Origin: JBBDYG01 sp040901765
GTDB taxonomy: Bacteria; Planctomycetota; Planctomycetia; Pirellulales; Lacipirellulaceae
NCBI GenBank assembly: GCA_040901765.1
Contig: JBBDYG010000124.1
Span: 1-64,000 of the forward strand
Direction: 5' to 3'
DNA length: 64,000 nt
A program made the position numbers and the translations under genes. This document shows, in pieces, positions 52,392 to 61,342 of this stretch (its first letter is position 1; each line of letters starts with the position of its first letter). The notes beneath the pieces were generated by a model. It was not told the origin of the DNA. It worked only from the letters and a program-made list of their open reading frames with translations, and made no database searches.

Positions 52392-53096
52392 ATCGGGTCG
52401 GGCGCCGCCTTTGTAGGACAGAATGTGCCAGCCGCCCGGCATCGTGGAATTGCCCGGGTTTTTTTCCAGAACGAGTTGCACGAAAAAGGTGACCGGCTCG
52501 TCGTCGGGCGATTCGCGGAAAGTAACGGCATAAATCTGCCCAAGTTGCAGGCGGCCCCCCGCCAGGCGACCAATGCCCGCGTCATCGTAGTAGCGAACCG
52601 TCGCTTGCTCGCCCAGTGCGAGCAGGGCGCGGACGGCCGGATCATTTACGAACGTCTGCAAGCGCTCGTACAAAGCCTCGTTGGCAGTGTAGTGTTCGAC
52701 GAGCATCGGGCCGGACGCCAGCCTTCCAGCGGCTTGGTTCGTCATTTCCACCGCCGAATAAGGATCGTCCTTCGCCAACAGCGCAAACCACTCCATTGCG
52801 ATCGGTCGCGCCTGCCGGCTGGCGAGCCATCGCTGGGCCACGGATTGCGCCGGAATTGCCGCAGCGCAAATCGTCGACAGCGCCAAGCCGACAATCGCCG
52901 GAACGCGGCCAAGGACGCTGCCATCGCTGGCGGCAATCTGCCGCAATGCAATCAACGAAAACACGATGCCCGCCAGTGGCACGGCGATCAGTAGGGGAGA
53001 CAAAAACGCGACCGGCGCAAGCAGCCCCAGCACGAGCGCCACCAGTGAGAGTGGCGCGAGGGAACGATATTCGGTTTGCTCCAGGTCACTCGACAC
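52386..53096 (-). CDS. DUF4190-type membrane protein
   Basis: This 236-residue protein has three N-terminal helices with the DUF4190 pattern (LSLVALVLGLLAPVAF, PLAGIVFSLIALRQI, VPAIVGLALSTICAAA). A soluble C-terminal domain follows, with WFALLAKDDPYSAVEMTN, typical of planctomycete members. Its role is unknown. It precedes the CvpA-like gene's end by 44 bases on the same strand. Confidence 0.75.
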   Translation of the reverse strand: MSSDLEQTEYRSLAPLSLVALVLGLLAPVAFLSPLLIAVPLAGIVFSLIALRQIAASDGSVLGRVPAIVGLALSTICAAAIPAQSVAQRWLASRQARPIAMEWFALLAKDDPYSAVEMTNQAAGRLASGPMLVEHYTANEALYERLQTFVNDPAVRALLALGEQATVRYYDDAGIGRLAGGRLQLGQIYAVTFRESPDDEPVTFFVQLVLEKNPGNSTMPGGWHILSYKGGARPDP

Positions 53097-53139
53097 GGTC
53101 GGGGTACTCCTTCACGGCAGCGGACGAGCGGCATGGACC

Positions 53140-53748
53140 TCAACTGCGCTTCTGCAGCCAACCCTGAGATTTATCGAACTTCTCGCGGTGATCGGCATAG
53201 GTTGTGATGAACAGTGCGGCAGAGAACTCTTGGTTGGTTCCAAGCAAGTCGACTTGGGCGGCGTTCTGCATAAATCTTAACCACCAGAGATCGGGCGCGC
53301 TTAGCGACGACTTGCTTTGCACATCGCTGGTGGAATGCACTAGCGCGCCGCCCATCGTCTCTTTGCCGAGCGGGGCCGTGTGAAGCGAGGCCAGGACAAG
53401 TGACATGAGCACCCAGCCCGAAATCACCGCGACGATGGGGCCACCGATGGGGTCGATCGGATTTTTGAAACGCATGCGGGTCTTGGAGAGCGACGCGGCC
53501 AATGCGCTGAGCAAGATCATCGCCACGACGTAGACCCCCCACAGGCAGACGATATCGAGCAAGTAGGTATAGCTGCCCTCGGTCTTCTCATCGACCCACA
53601 CCGTGAGGGGTTGATAAAAGCCAAACGCCGCCAGGCCGCTGAGGACAATGCAGATGAGCGTAATCGTGTTGCTCCACAGGCCCTCGCGGACCATCATCGC
53701 CAGCGTGGCGAAGAAAACGGGAACGGCAATTAGGTAAAAGAGCCACAT
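53140..53748 (-). CDS. CvpA-family membrane protein
   Basis: This 202-residue protein has four helices (LFYLIAVPVFFATLAMMV, TITLICIVLSGLAAFGFY, LLDIVCLWGVYVVAMILLSAL, IGGPIVAVISGWVLMSLVLA), the CvpA layout, and a 60-residue tail. CvpA proteins are linked to colicin V production and envelope stress, with no known biochemical activity. It is probably in an operon with the DUF4190 gene. Confidence 0.8.
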   Translation of the reverse strand: MWLFYLIAVPVFFATLAMMVREGLWSNTITLICIVLSGLAAFGFYQPLTVWVDEKTEGSYTYLLDIVCLWGVYVVAMILLSALAASLSKTRMRFKNPIDPIGGPIVAVISGWVLMSLVLASLHTAPLGKETMGGALVHSTSDVQSKSSLSAPDLWWLRFMQNAAQVDLLGTNQEFSAALFITTYADHREKFDKSQGWLQKRS

Positions 53749-53813
53749 GGTTGGTTATTCCTGCGTTTCGTTTCGCATACTCACTTACTCACCACTTCAC
53801 CTACTCACCACTG

Positions 53814-55694
53814 CTATTGCTTCAAAACCCGACTCAATTCCTGCACGCTGGTAACGCCTTTGGCCACCAGCAGGATGCCTTCCTCCTGCAACGTGCGCAT
53901 GCCGGCGGAACGGGCCGCCTTACGCAACAGCTCGAGCTTCGGCTGTTTGAGCAGCACCTCGCGGACCTGGTCGTTGATTACGAGTAGCTCGAACATTCCG
54001 GTGCGTCCTTTGTAACCGACGCCGCGGCACTCGAGGCAGGGCTTCTCGATCTCTTCGGGCTTGGGCGTGCGGTAGAGCGTCTCGACCTTGCCGGCGGGGA
54101 TGCCGAGCTTTTGCAGCATGTCGGCCGACGGGGCATAGCCCACCTTGCACGCATCGCACAACTTGCGGATCAGCCGGGTGTTCATCACCGCGGTAATGAC
54201 GGCGGCGAAATCCTTATGCGGCACCTGGTTCTGCAGAATCCGCAACAGGGCTTCTGCTGCCTCGCGGGCCGGCACGGTGGTAATCAACAGCCGATCGTCC
54301 TTGACTTCATTAAAGAGAATCTTTGCCGCGTCCGCATCGATCCCATTCCGGACCACGTAGACGTTGGGGTAGCGCCGCACGAGCCGCGGCAACACGGTAA
54401 AGGGGCTTTCGCCCTTTTTGCTGTCGTAAGTTTCCAGCTCGACGTTTTCAATTTCACGCTCGCGGTGGTGAATGTCCTCCACGGCGAAGAAATCGCGCAT
54501 CAGACGGTCGGTTTCCATCAGCGAAACGTCGGTCAGCGTCGTCAGACCTCCTTCGGGCAGGGCGGAAATGATGATCATTCCCGTGTCGCGCTCCATCAAC
54601 TCCGCCCATTGGTCGCGAAGCTTGTCGCGCATCCCTAGTTCGGCATAGGTCTTGAATTCGCGTTGCTCGCCACCTTTCACGGCCAGCGCAACGCGCTCGC
54701 CCGTCTTCACGCCCTGGCTTTCGATCGGGCAGAGGTAAGAGTGGTTTTTATATTTGGCCGCAAACTGTCCAACCTGTTTCTTGCGGCGCTCGCTGATGTT
54801 CAGGTTGGAAAGCTGCTTCATTACCGCGAGCATCACGTCGCCCGATTCCCGGTCGCGGGCCTCGCCGTTGTGCCACACGCCGTCGATCCGATGCTGCATC
54901 GCGACCGACTGCGCGTTGTAATCGAGGACCACGCGGTCACCGTGCCGATCGACCATGTCGGCCACCAGTTCCTTCACAAGCAAGTATCCAGGCGATTGCC
55001 GGGCGGTGAGCAAGTTCGCCTGGTTGTCGCGGTCATCGGGAGAACCCAGGGCAGTGAGATCGACGGGCGCGCCCTTCTCATAGTCGGCCTTGCGTTCGGC
55101 GCTGACTTTCATCCCCAGTTTGTTGGCCAGCGCCGCTAGCTCGTAGCGGAACCATTCGGGCGTGAACACTCGCTCGTGATGCTGGACCCGCTTGTTTCGC
55201 ACCACGACATAGGAAAAGAATGTCACAAGATAGATGAGCGTCAACAGAATTGACGAAATCAAGAACGGTATCGCAAAGAGTATCGGAAAAACCAACAGTA
55301 GCCCGACCAGGAACGGAAAAAAGATAACCGGATTCCAAACTCCGTAACCGATGTCGAACAGTTGCGAATCGCGATTCACCCAATCGGCCGAGCGAACCCA
55401 GATCAGAAACAGCACGGCAAGCAGAGCTAACTTTAGCCAAGAAATAGAGGGGCTGGTGAGGCGGAAGATCGAGTGCTCGTCGTTCCACTGGTCTTTGTCT
55501 TGCGCGGGAGCCGCAGGCGCTGCTTCTTCGGTCGGCGCTGGTTCGCCTTCGGTGGGCGGTGCGGTCGGGTCACCCTCAGCCGGCGCTTCCACCGGCGGCA
55601 ACGGCTCCTGAGCAGCGAGCGAGGCGAAACCGAGAGAGGACACGGCGCACGCCAGCGCGCCGAGCAACAGCCATCGCGAGAAACATCGCCCCAT
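53814..55694 (-). CDS. membrane-bound GspE/PilB-like pseudo-ATPase
   Basis: This 626-residue protein has a signal peptide (1-29), a Pro/Ala/Glu-rich linker (30-70) and several membrane helices between about 85 and 165. A GspE-like domain follows. The Walker A site reads SALPEGGLTTL where GPTGSGKTTTL is expected, so the key Lys is lost. The Walker B strand reads VYVVRNG in place of a D-x-x-x-x-G-E motif. The zinc tetracysteine is kept (CDACKVGY, CLECRGVGY). The start overlaps the PilT-like stop as TAATG. It is likely a non-hydrolysing partner. Confidence 0.8.
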   Translation of the reverse strand: MGRCFSRWLLLGALACAVSSLGFASLAAQEPLPPVEAPAEGDPTAPPTEGEPAPTEEAAPAAPAQDKDQWNDEHSIFRLTSPSISWLKLALLAVLFLIWVRSADWVNRDSQLFDIGYGVWNPVIFFPFLVGLLLVFPILFAIPFLISSILLTLIYLVTFFSYVVVRNKRVQHHERVFTPEWFRYELAALANKLGMKVSAERKADYEKGAPVDLTALGSPDDRDNQANLLTARQSPGYLLVKELVADMVDRHGDRVVLDYNAQSVAMQHRIDGVWHNGEARDRESGDVMLAVMKQLSNLNISERRKKQVGQFAAKYKNHSYLCPIESQGVKTGERVALAVKGGEQREFKTYAELGMRDKLRDQWAELMERDTGMIIISALPEGGLTTLTDVSLMETDRLMRDFFAVEDIHHREREIENVELETYDSKKGESPFTVLPRLVRRYPNVYVVRNGIDADAAKILFNEVKDDRLLITTVPAREAAEALLRILQNQVPHKDFAAVITAVMNTRLIRKLCDACKVGYAPSADMLQKLGIPAGKVETLYRTPKPEEIEKPCLECRGVGYKGRTGMFELLVINDQVREVLLKQPKLELLRKAARSAGMRTLQEEGILLVAKGVTSVQELSRVLKQ

Positions 55695-56842
55695 TACAGA
55701 ATCCCACCTTGCGACACGTCGATGCCTTTGAGGGCCATTTTGAGCGCCTCGCGATTCGGCGCCACTTCCATCGCCACTTCGCGGTCTATTAGTTCGTCGT
55801 CCACCAACCTCTTCAGGCTTTGCGTGAAATCCTGCATGCCATCTTCCGCCCCAATGCGGATCGCATCGGACAACTTGTCGTCTTCTTCTTCCAGAATGAG
55901 CTTTTTGACGACCGCTGTAAAGTTCATGATCTCAACCGTCGGCACTCGACCGATCCCCGGCTTGATCGACGGCAGTAGCTTCTGGGCGACAATGCCCCGC
56001 ATGTTGAACGCAATCGCACTTCGCAGCGCCGAGTGCATATTCTGCGGAAACAGATCGAGAATACGGCCGATCGTCGAGGCCGCACTGCTGGCGTGGATCG
56101 TTCCGAACACCAAGTGGCCCGTCTCGGCGGCATGAATCGCCGTCATGAACGTTTCCTTATCGCGCATTTCGCCCACAAGCATCACGTCGGGGTCTTCGCG
56201 CACGGCGTGCTTCATGCCGATCTCGAAGTCCACCACGTCGAGGCCGATCTCCCGCTGGTTGATCAGGCACTTGTCTTCTGTGAACACGAACTCGATCGGG
56301 TCTTCCAGCGTCAGAATGTGCTTGCGGTATCGCTGGTTGACCCAGTTGAGCATGGAGGCGATCGTGGTGCTTTTGCCGGAACCAGTCACGCCGGCCAGCA
56401 GTACCATGCCTTGATCGTAGGTGCAAAGCTTCTCAATCGATGGTGGCAGATTAAGGCCCGCGAAGTCGGGAATCCAGCTACTCACCCGCCGGGCGACCAT
56501 GCCCATGTGACCGAGTTGCTGCAGCAGGTTCACGCGAAACCGCCAGATCGTGCCGTCCACGTCCACCGTGTGGGCGAAGTCGGCGCCGCCGTCGTGCTCG
56601 AAAATCTTGCGACTGCGGTCGTTCATCAGCGGAAAGCACATCCGCACCATTTCTTCGTCGTCGATCGGCGCCCGCTGCAGCGGTCGTAGCGACCCGTTGA
56701 CGCGCAGCATCGGCGGCTTGCCCACCTTCAGGTGCAAGTCGCTCGCCTCCTGCTTCACGCAGGCGCGGAACAGCTTGTTCACCTCTAGCTCGTGCTTCTT
56801 GGTGATCAGGCTGCTTTTGAGTTCTTCGGAAGTGAGTGCCAT
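55694..56842 (-). CDS. PilT/PilU-like pilus ATPase
   Basis: This 382-residue protein is a PilT-family hexameric ATPase. It has SDLHLKVGKPP at the N-terminus, Walker A GVTGSGKST at 151-159, LTLEDPIEFVF, Walker B DVMLVGEMRD and the His box IHAAETGHLVFGTIHA. It normally drives pilus retraction. Here it is translationally coupled to a GspE-like protein that lacks ATP-binding residues, so the pair may form one machine. No pilin or platform gene is next to it. Confidence 0.92.
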   Translation of the reverse strand: MALTSEELKSSLITKKHELEVNKLFRACVKQEASDLHLKVGKPPMLRVNGSLRPLQRAPIDDEEMVRMCFPLMNDRSRKIFEHDGGADFAHTVDVDGTIWRFRVNLLQQLGHMGMVARRVSSWIPDFAGLNLPPSIEKLCTYDQGMVLLAGVTGSGKSTTIASMLNWVNQRYRKHILTLEDPIEFVFTEDKCLINQREIGLDVVDFEIGMKHAVREDPDVMLVGEMRDKETFMTAIHAAETGHLVFGTIHASSAASTIGRILDLFPQNMHSALRSAIAFNMRGIVAQKLLPSIKPGIGRVPTVEIMNFTAVVKKLILEEEDDKLSDAIRIGAEDGMQDFTQSLKRLVDDELIDREVAMEVAPNREALKMALKGIDVSQGGIL

Positions 56843-56867
56843 TGCCGCGGCTCCGCGTTCTGTAGCA

Positions 56868-56945
56868 GCTATTAGCTCTTAGCTGTTAGCTATTAGCCAG
56901 TCGAATTGCTCTCTGGCTAACAGCTAATAGCTAACGGCTAACAGC
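56868..56945. repeat. TTAGCTATTAGC inverted repeat
   Basis: TTAGCTGTTAGCTATTAGCC and GGCTAACAGCTAATAGC form a long stem around AGTCGAATTGCTCTCT. It contains the stop region of hisF, so the last residues (AVSR) are encoded by the repeat. It lies between hisF and the PilT-like gene. Confidence 0.75.
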
Positions 56946-57722
56946 TTCTGCCTCTCCCAAACGAACGGGAATTCCCCGCTCGCGCATCACTTGCTTCGTT
57001 TCCTCAATCGTATACTCGCCGAAATGGAAGATGCTGGCGGCCAGGGCCGCGTCTGCTTTGCCTTTCGTAATCGCGTCGGCCAAATGTTCCGGGCAGCCAG
57101 CGCCGCCGCTGGCGACTACCGGCACCGACACCGCTTCACTCACGGCGGCGGTCATCGGCAGGTCGTAGCCGTTCTTCGTGCCGTCGGCATCCATGCTCGT
57201 GAGCACAATCTCGCCTGCACCAAGCTGTTCCACTTGTTTGGCCCACGCAACCGCTGCGAGGCCCGTCTCGACGCGGCCGCCGTTGATGTGGACCTCCCAC
57301 ACCTCGCGGCCGTTGCGCTGAACCCGCTTGGGGTCGATATTTACTACAATACACTGGCTACCGAACCGCCGGGCAGCCGCCCGCACGAATTCCGGATCGC
57401 GGACCGCCGCGGAATTGATCGAAACCTTGTCGCAACCGGCCAGCAGTAGCCGCCGCACGTCGTCAATTGTCCGAATCCCGCCCCCCACCGTCAGCGGCAT
57501 GAACACCTGCTCGGCCGTCCGGCGGACCACGTCGAGCATAATGTCCCGCTCTTCATGGCTGGCGGTAATGTCGAGAAACACCAGTTCATCGGCCCCCTCG
57601 GCTTCGTACCGGGCGGCCACCTCGACCGGGTCGCCCGCATCGCGCAGGTTCAGGAAGTTGGTCCCCTTCACCACCCGCCCGCGATTCACATCGAGGCACG
57701 GAATCACACGCTTGGCAAGCAT
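56931..57722 (-). CDS. hisF: imidazole glycerol phosphate synthase subunit HisF
   Basis: This 263-residue cyclase subunit works with HisH to make imidazole glycerol phosphate and AICAR in histidine synthesis. Family blocks are VIPCLDVNRGRVVKG (catalytic Asp in CLDV), PLTVGGGIRTIDDVRRLL, INSAAV, VVNIDPKR, TSMDADGTKNGYD and SGGAG. Met 57722 gives the usual start. No hisH or other his genes are adjacent. Its C-terminus runs into a repeat. Confidence 0.96.
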   Translation of the reverse strand: MLAKRVIPCLDVNRGRVVKGTNFLNLRDAGDPVEVAARYEAEGADELVFLDITASHEERDIMLDVVRRTAEQVFMPLTVGGGIRTIDDVRRLLLAGCDKVSINSAAVRDPEFVRAAARRFGSQCIVVNIDPKRVQRNGREVWEVHINGGRVETGLAAVAWAKQVEQLGAGEIVLTSMDADGTKNGYDLPMTAAVSEAVSVPVVASGGAGCPEHLADAITKGKADAALAASIFHFGEYTIEETKQVMRERGIPVRLGEAEAVSR

Positions 57723-57928
57723 CGGTGAGGGGCCAGGATTCGGGGGTCGGGGGCCAGGGAAAATGCGCCGCAAATGGTGCGGGCGTCATAAGTTGGGGGA
57801 AACTCCCTAAACCTTTTAGTTTAGGTGGCAATGTGGGGGGGGGTCAACTGGCAGGAGAGTCGCGTTTGGCGGTAGCACGTATGAGTGATAAACTTAACAA
57901 TAGGTTACATAACCAAGAAAGGTTTAAG

Positions 57929-58198
57929 ATGCCGACTGTCGAATTGACGACCGAGCAAGTTCTCGAACTCGTACGGCAATTGCCGCCCGAAGGTCGCCGA
58001 ACCGCGATCTTAGCCCTCGCGCGTGAAGAAACGAACAATCGCGAGAAAAGGCTCAACTATGCCGAAGGAGAATTGCAACGCCTATGTTCCGAGCGCGGCC
58101 TCCACTGGGATCGGATGTCCGAAGACGAACGCGAGGCGTTTATTGACGACCTGATACATGAGGACCGCTCATGCCGGTCTTCATCCCGGCAGGGATGA
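57929..58198 (+). CDS. small antitoxin-like protein interrupted by a repeat
   Basis: This 89-residue protein reads VELTTEQVLELVRQLPPEGR, then EGELQRLCSERGLHWDRMSEDEREAFIDDLIHED. The layout (beta-type start, helix, acidic C-terminus) resembles antitoxins paired with PIN toxins. AAGAAAGG precedes Met 57929. The last residues (RSSSRQG) lie in the 58179 repeat. An ATG at 58171 could have begun a toxin gene (MPV), but only repeat follows. I infer an orphan antitoxin. Confidence 0.6.
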   Translation: MPTVELTTEQVLELVRQLPPEGRRTAILALAREETNNREKRLNYAEGELQRLCSERGLHWDRMSEDEREAFIDDLIHEDRSCRSSSRQG

Positions 58199-58397
58199 CA
58201 GCCATTAGCCGGCGGTCGCGCAGCGCACCGCCGGAAAGTACGCGCAAACGACGCACGACCCCGGCAGGGGTCGCAGCAATTCGGCATCGAACAATGGTGC
58301 TGGCACCCTTCCAGGGTGCTTCTTCATATCGTGCTTGCTTCCGGCGGTGGCGCTTGCGCTTACCGCCGGCTAATTGCTGTCAAGCCTCCGGCTTGAA
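58179..58397 (-). repeat. about 220-bp multi-hairpin element, copy 3
   Basis: Reverse orientation: it starts TTCATCCCGGCAGGGATGA and ends AAGCCTCCGGCTTGAA. Inner stems CCGGCGGT with ACCGCCGG are kept. It begins inside the preceding small gene and fills most of the gap 58199-58464. Confidence 0.9.
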
Positions 58398-58464
58398 TGC
58401 AATATCGAATTGTCCGAGTGCAGGAGTCGCGATTCAATCGCGTCGCAAGCGAGCGCGGCTAACT

Positions 58465-59205
58465 TCACTCCCGCTTCGCGGGCCGCATTACGAACAGCAT
58501 CAGCAGAAAGCCCAGCATCAGGCCGATGCCGACGATCGCGGCCAGCGGCCCCGGCGGGTCGTACGTGTCGAGGCCGTGGCGGAACTCCATGCCGAAGACC
58601 GCACACAGCGTGGCCAGCGGGAAGAAGAACGCCACCAGCAGGTTGAGCCGGTGGGACGCCACCGCCATCCGCTCGCTCGCGGCGGCCTGCTCTTCACCGC
58701 GGCGGGCGATGGCGAAGTCGAGCGCACTCTTGGCATCGTTGTAAAGCAACTCCGCCCGGCGGGAGAGATTGTACGCCCGGTCGCGCAGCACGATCAGTTG
58801 CCGATCCTTCGGCACCGCCTGCCGGGCCTCTTGCAACGCGTCGTGCAGGTTGCGCGTCGAGCGGACCAGAGGATTGAGCGCGGTCAAGATCGTAAAGTAT
58901 TCGGCGGCAGTGCTCGCCACGTCCTCCGCCTGATCGACCTGGTCAATCGCCCGTTCGTATTCCGTGAGCAACTCGCCGACCGCAAGCTGCCCGTGAGTCA
59001 TCCCTTTGGGCGTCCAGGTGCCATCGGGCTTGCGCCAATAGAACCGCCCCTGTCGCTCGTCTTGATCTGGCTGCGGCGGCGCGTGGAGCACCAGCAGCAG
59101 ATGCCCTTCGGCCGTCATCGCCCGCTGCCGGCCGGCATCGTCGCCCAGACGCTCGCGAAACACAGCGGGGACTTCCCAGGACGCGGGGAGGAGAGAGGTG
59201 GGCAT
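58465..59205 (-). CDS. CorA-like membrane protein with altered GMN motif
   Basis: This 246-residue protein ends in two helices, LNLLVAFFFPLATLCAVFGMEF and LAAIVGIGLMLGFLLMLFVM, the layout of CorA channels. The pore motif G-M-N is G-M-E here. The N-terminal part is shorter than in CorA (usually over 300 residues in all). A long helix precedes the membrane part (RRAELLYNDAKSALDFA). Ion specificity is therefore open. Confidence 0.75.
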   Translation of the reverse strand: MPTSLLPASWEVPAVFRERLGDDAGRQRAMTAEGHLLLVLHAPPQPDQDERQGRFYWRKPDGTWTPKGMTHGQLAVGELLTEYERAIDQVDQAEDVASTAAEYFTILTALNPLVRSTRNLHDALQEARQAVPKDRQLIVLRDRAYNLSRRAELLYNDAKSALDFAIARRGEEQAAASERMAVASHRLNLLVAFFFPLATLCAVFGMEFRHGLDTYDPPGPLAAIVGIGLMLGFLLMLFVMRPAKRE

Positions 59206-59222
59206 GGAGTAGTGGCAGTGGT

Positions 59223-59274
59223 CAGGGGACAGGGGACAGGGGACAGGGGACAGGGGACAGGGGACAGGGGACAG
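59223..59274. repeat. seven-copy CAGGGGA tandem repeat
   Basis: Seven perfect copies of CAGGGGA plus a partial CAG lie 17 bases beyond the start of the CorA-like gene, in its upstream region. Copies are identical, so the number could vary between strains. The gap 59206-59382 holds no gene. Confidence 0.95.
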
Positions 59275-59382
59275 TAGTTAGTAGTTAGCGCCGAACGCCA
59301 GGTCGAAAGCATGCTTATCCGCGGCCAGTAGCTTGTATGCTTTTCTGCAACTGACCACTGGCCACTGACCACTGCGTACTAT

Positions 59383-59790
59383 TCACTTACTCTGCAGCGC
59401 GAATTCCGGCGTCTGACTCCCTGCTTGCACCGTGAAGACCAATTCGCTGTTCACGTTGTATTTAGTGGGCAAAAGTTCGTGAACCACGTCCACGGTGGGG
59501 CTGTCGGGCGTGTCGTATGCTTTTCGTTGGCCGGTCACCTGGGGAGCGTTGATCTCGACTCGCTTTTCGCCTGGCGGCACGGTCGCGCGGAAGGTTCCAT
59601 CGGTGATCGTCGCGTCGGCGGTGGGCGTCTGGCCATCGGTCGGTACGAATCGAATCAGTCCCGACTTGAGGGGCGCGCCATCGAGCGTGACTTTGCCCTC
59701 GAGCGTGCCTTGCGTCGGTTGAGAGTTGCACCCGGCGAGCAATGCCAGCGCGATGCACAAAACGACCCTCGGGCAGTTTCGATAGTTCAT
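59383..59790 (-). CDS. small lipoprotein with a carboxypeptidase-regulatory-like domain
   Basis: This 135-residue protein has a lipoprotein signal with lipobox LLAGC. The mature part, LEGKVTLDGAPLKSGLIRF, then DGTFRATVPPGEKRVEI, is a small beta-sandwich like those planctomycetes encode beside DUF1559 proteins. It precedes no stable partner on its strand but lies near the DUF1559 gene upstream. It probably sits on a membrane surface. Confidence 0.85.
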   Translation of the reverse strand: MNYRNCPRVVLCIALALLAGCNSQPTQGTLEGKVTLDGAPLKSGLIRFVPTDGQTPTADATITDGTFRATVPPGEKRVEINAPQVTGQRKAYDTPDSPTVDVVHELLPTKYNVNSELVFTVQAGSQTPEFALQSK

Positions 59791-59979
59791 AAGAGTCTCA
59801 CGCGGAGGCGCAGAGGTCGCGGAGAGGTGAAGAAAGAGAGTCAATCATAACCGTAAGTTCAATTTTTAGGTATTTATAGCGATTCGAAGTCGATCGCCGC
59901 CGTGAAGGCGGCACGCATCCAATTCTTTCGATTGTCTTCTCCGCGAACTCCGCGCCTCTGCGTGAGAGAATTCGCTGCT

Positions 59980-60936
59980 TCAATTACCCTGAATGATTTC
60001 CTGTCCGTTCATGGTGCCCATGGCCCGCCAGTTCACCAAGGAGATGGAGTCAGCGATAAATTGAACCGAGCCGTCGGCGAAGGCCACGTTCACGCCGCCA
60101 TTGTGATTGCTGCGGGCCGCCTTGTGAGAAAATCCGGAGCCTACGCTTGAGTAGGGCGGATTCTCGCGGAACGGGCCTCGGGGGTCTTGAAACGGCGACA
60201 CGTCGGTACCGGTGTTGGGCGTGTTGATTGTCATGTACATCGTGCAGGGAGTATCGTCGTTGAGCATGTCGCCGCGAATGTCGAAATGATCGTCGGATGC
60301 CGCCATAATCACCTCCGATAGCAGCATCGTATGCGACGTGCCGTCGGTGAACTCTTTGAAGTTCGTCGGTCGGGGCTGATCGCGGCTGGCGTGGTCTTTG
60401 TAACCGAACGGCGCGAGACCCAAGCTTGGTGACTGCGCCGGGTCGGTGGGATTGTAAGGCGTTGCCATGTGACCCCAGTTGACGACGTAGTTGCCGCGGC
60501 TGCGCCAATAGGGATCCCCCTTCCACAATGCATTGGGGCGATCGCTCGGGCAGTAGTACAGCGGCGAGGTTTGTGCATAGATGCCGTTGGTCGAGAATTG
60601 GTACGTGTTGGGCGCCTCGTAGAAGTGTCTGGTCTCGTCAAATTCCTCGCGAAACGACGACTCTTCTACAAACGGCCAAGTGTAAACCACCCACACCCGG
60701 CGCGGGTTGACTCGATTCCCCTCAGGAAGTTCTCCATTGGTGGCATGCATGTTCTGCATCGCCACGGCCCATTGTTTGAGTTGGTTCGTGCAACTCGCGC
60801 GTCGCGCCGCTTCGCGGGCCGCCTGAACGGCCGGCAGCAAAAGTGCCACCAAGATGCCAATAATGGCGATCACCACCAGCAGTTCCACCAGGGTAAAAGC
60901 TGTAAGGCGACGGTTTGAATTGCGAATCGAGTTCAT
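59980..60936 (-). CDS. DUF1559 prepilin-like protein
   Basis: This 318-residue protein starts with the type IV prepilin signal FTLVELLVVIAIIGILVALLLP, cleaved after a residue before Phe in the family. The canonical AVQAAREAARRASCTNQLKQ follows. The C-terminal DUF1559 block HNGGVNVAFADGSVQFI is present. Such proteins are abundant in planctomycetes and may form pseudopilus-like or surface structures. The lipoprotein gene downstream is the usual companion type. Confidence 0.95.
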   Translation of the reverse strand: MNSIRNSNRRLTAFTLVELLVVIAIIGILVALLLPAVQAAREAARRASCTNQLKQWAVAMQNMHATNGELPEGNRVNPRRVWVVYTWPFVEESSFREEFDETRHFYEAPNTYQFSTNGIYAQTSPLYYCPSDRPNALWKGDPYWRSRGNYVVNWGHMATPYNPTDPAQSPSLGLAPFGYKDHASRDQPRPTNFKEFTDGTSHTMLLSEVIMAASDDHFDIRGDMLNDDTPCTMYMTINTPNTGTDVSPFQDPRGPFRENPPYSSVGSGFSHKAARSNHNGGVNVAFADGSVQFIADSISLVNWRAMGTMNGQEIIQGN

Positions 60937-61109
60937 CGTGGTTCCGCGTGGGAAGAGAACGAACTGTGCTCTCTAGTTATACGCGGGCAGTGGGGGGAAT
61001 CTCAAGCGGAATGTTTCCGTTTGCATTGTAGCAGGCACGCTCCGTGTGCCGTTTCTGCCCTTGAATCCGCGATGTTTTTACCGAGAGATCTAGGCATCAT
61101 GGCGTTTTT

Positions 61110-61327
61110 TCATCCCAGCGGGATGACAGCAATTAGCCGGTGGTCGCGCAGCGCACCACCGGAAAAAAAGCGCCATGTCCGCACGACCCCAAATCGGGGT
61201 CGCAGTAAACTCCAAGACGGTGATGGCTGGCACGCCCTGCCGGGGTGCTATATTCGTATGCGCTCATTTCCGGTGGTGGCGCTAACGCTTACCACCGGCT
61301 AATGGCTGCCAAGCCTCTGGCTTGCAT
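61110..61327 (-). repeat. about 220-bp multi-hairpin element, copy 4
   Basis: Reverse orientation, starting TTCATCCCAGCGGGATGACAG and ending AAGCCTCTGGCTTG. Its inner stems are CCGGTGGT with ACCACCGG, the T-A version. It ends 16 bases before the stop of the HerA-like gene. The rest of the 60937-61342 gap has no gene. Confidence 0.9.
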
Positions 61328-61342
61328 TTCCGCGGCGCACAC

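Noticed and set aside
59223..59274. CRISPR array
   Set aside because: The unit is seven bases with no spacers and no cas genes are in the window.
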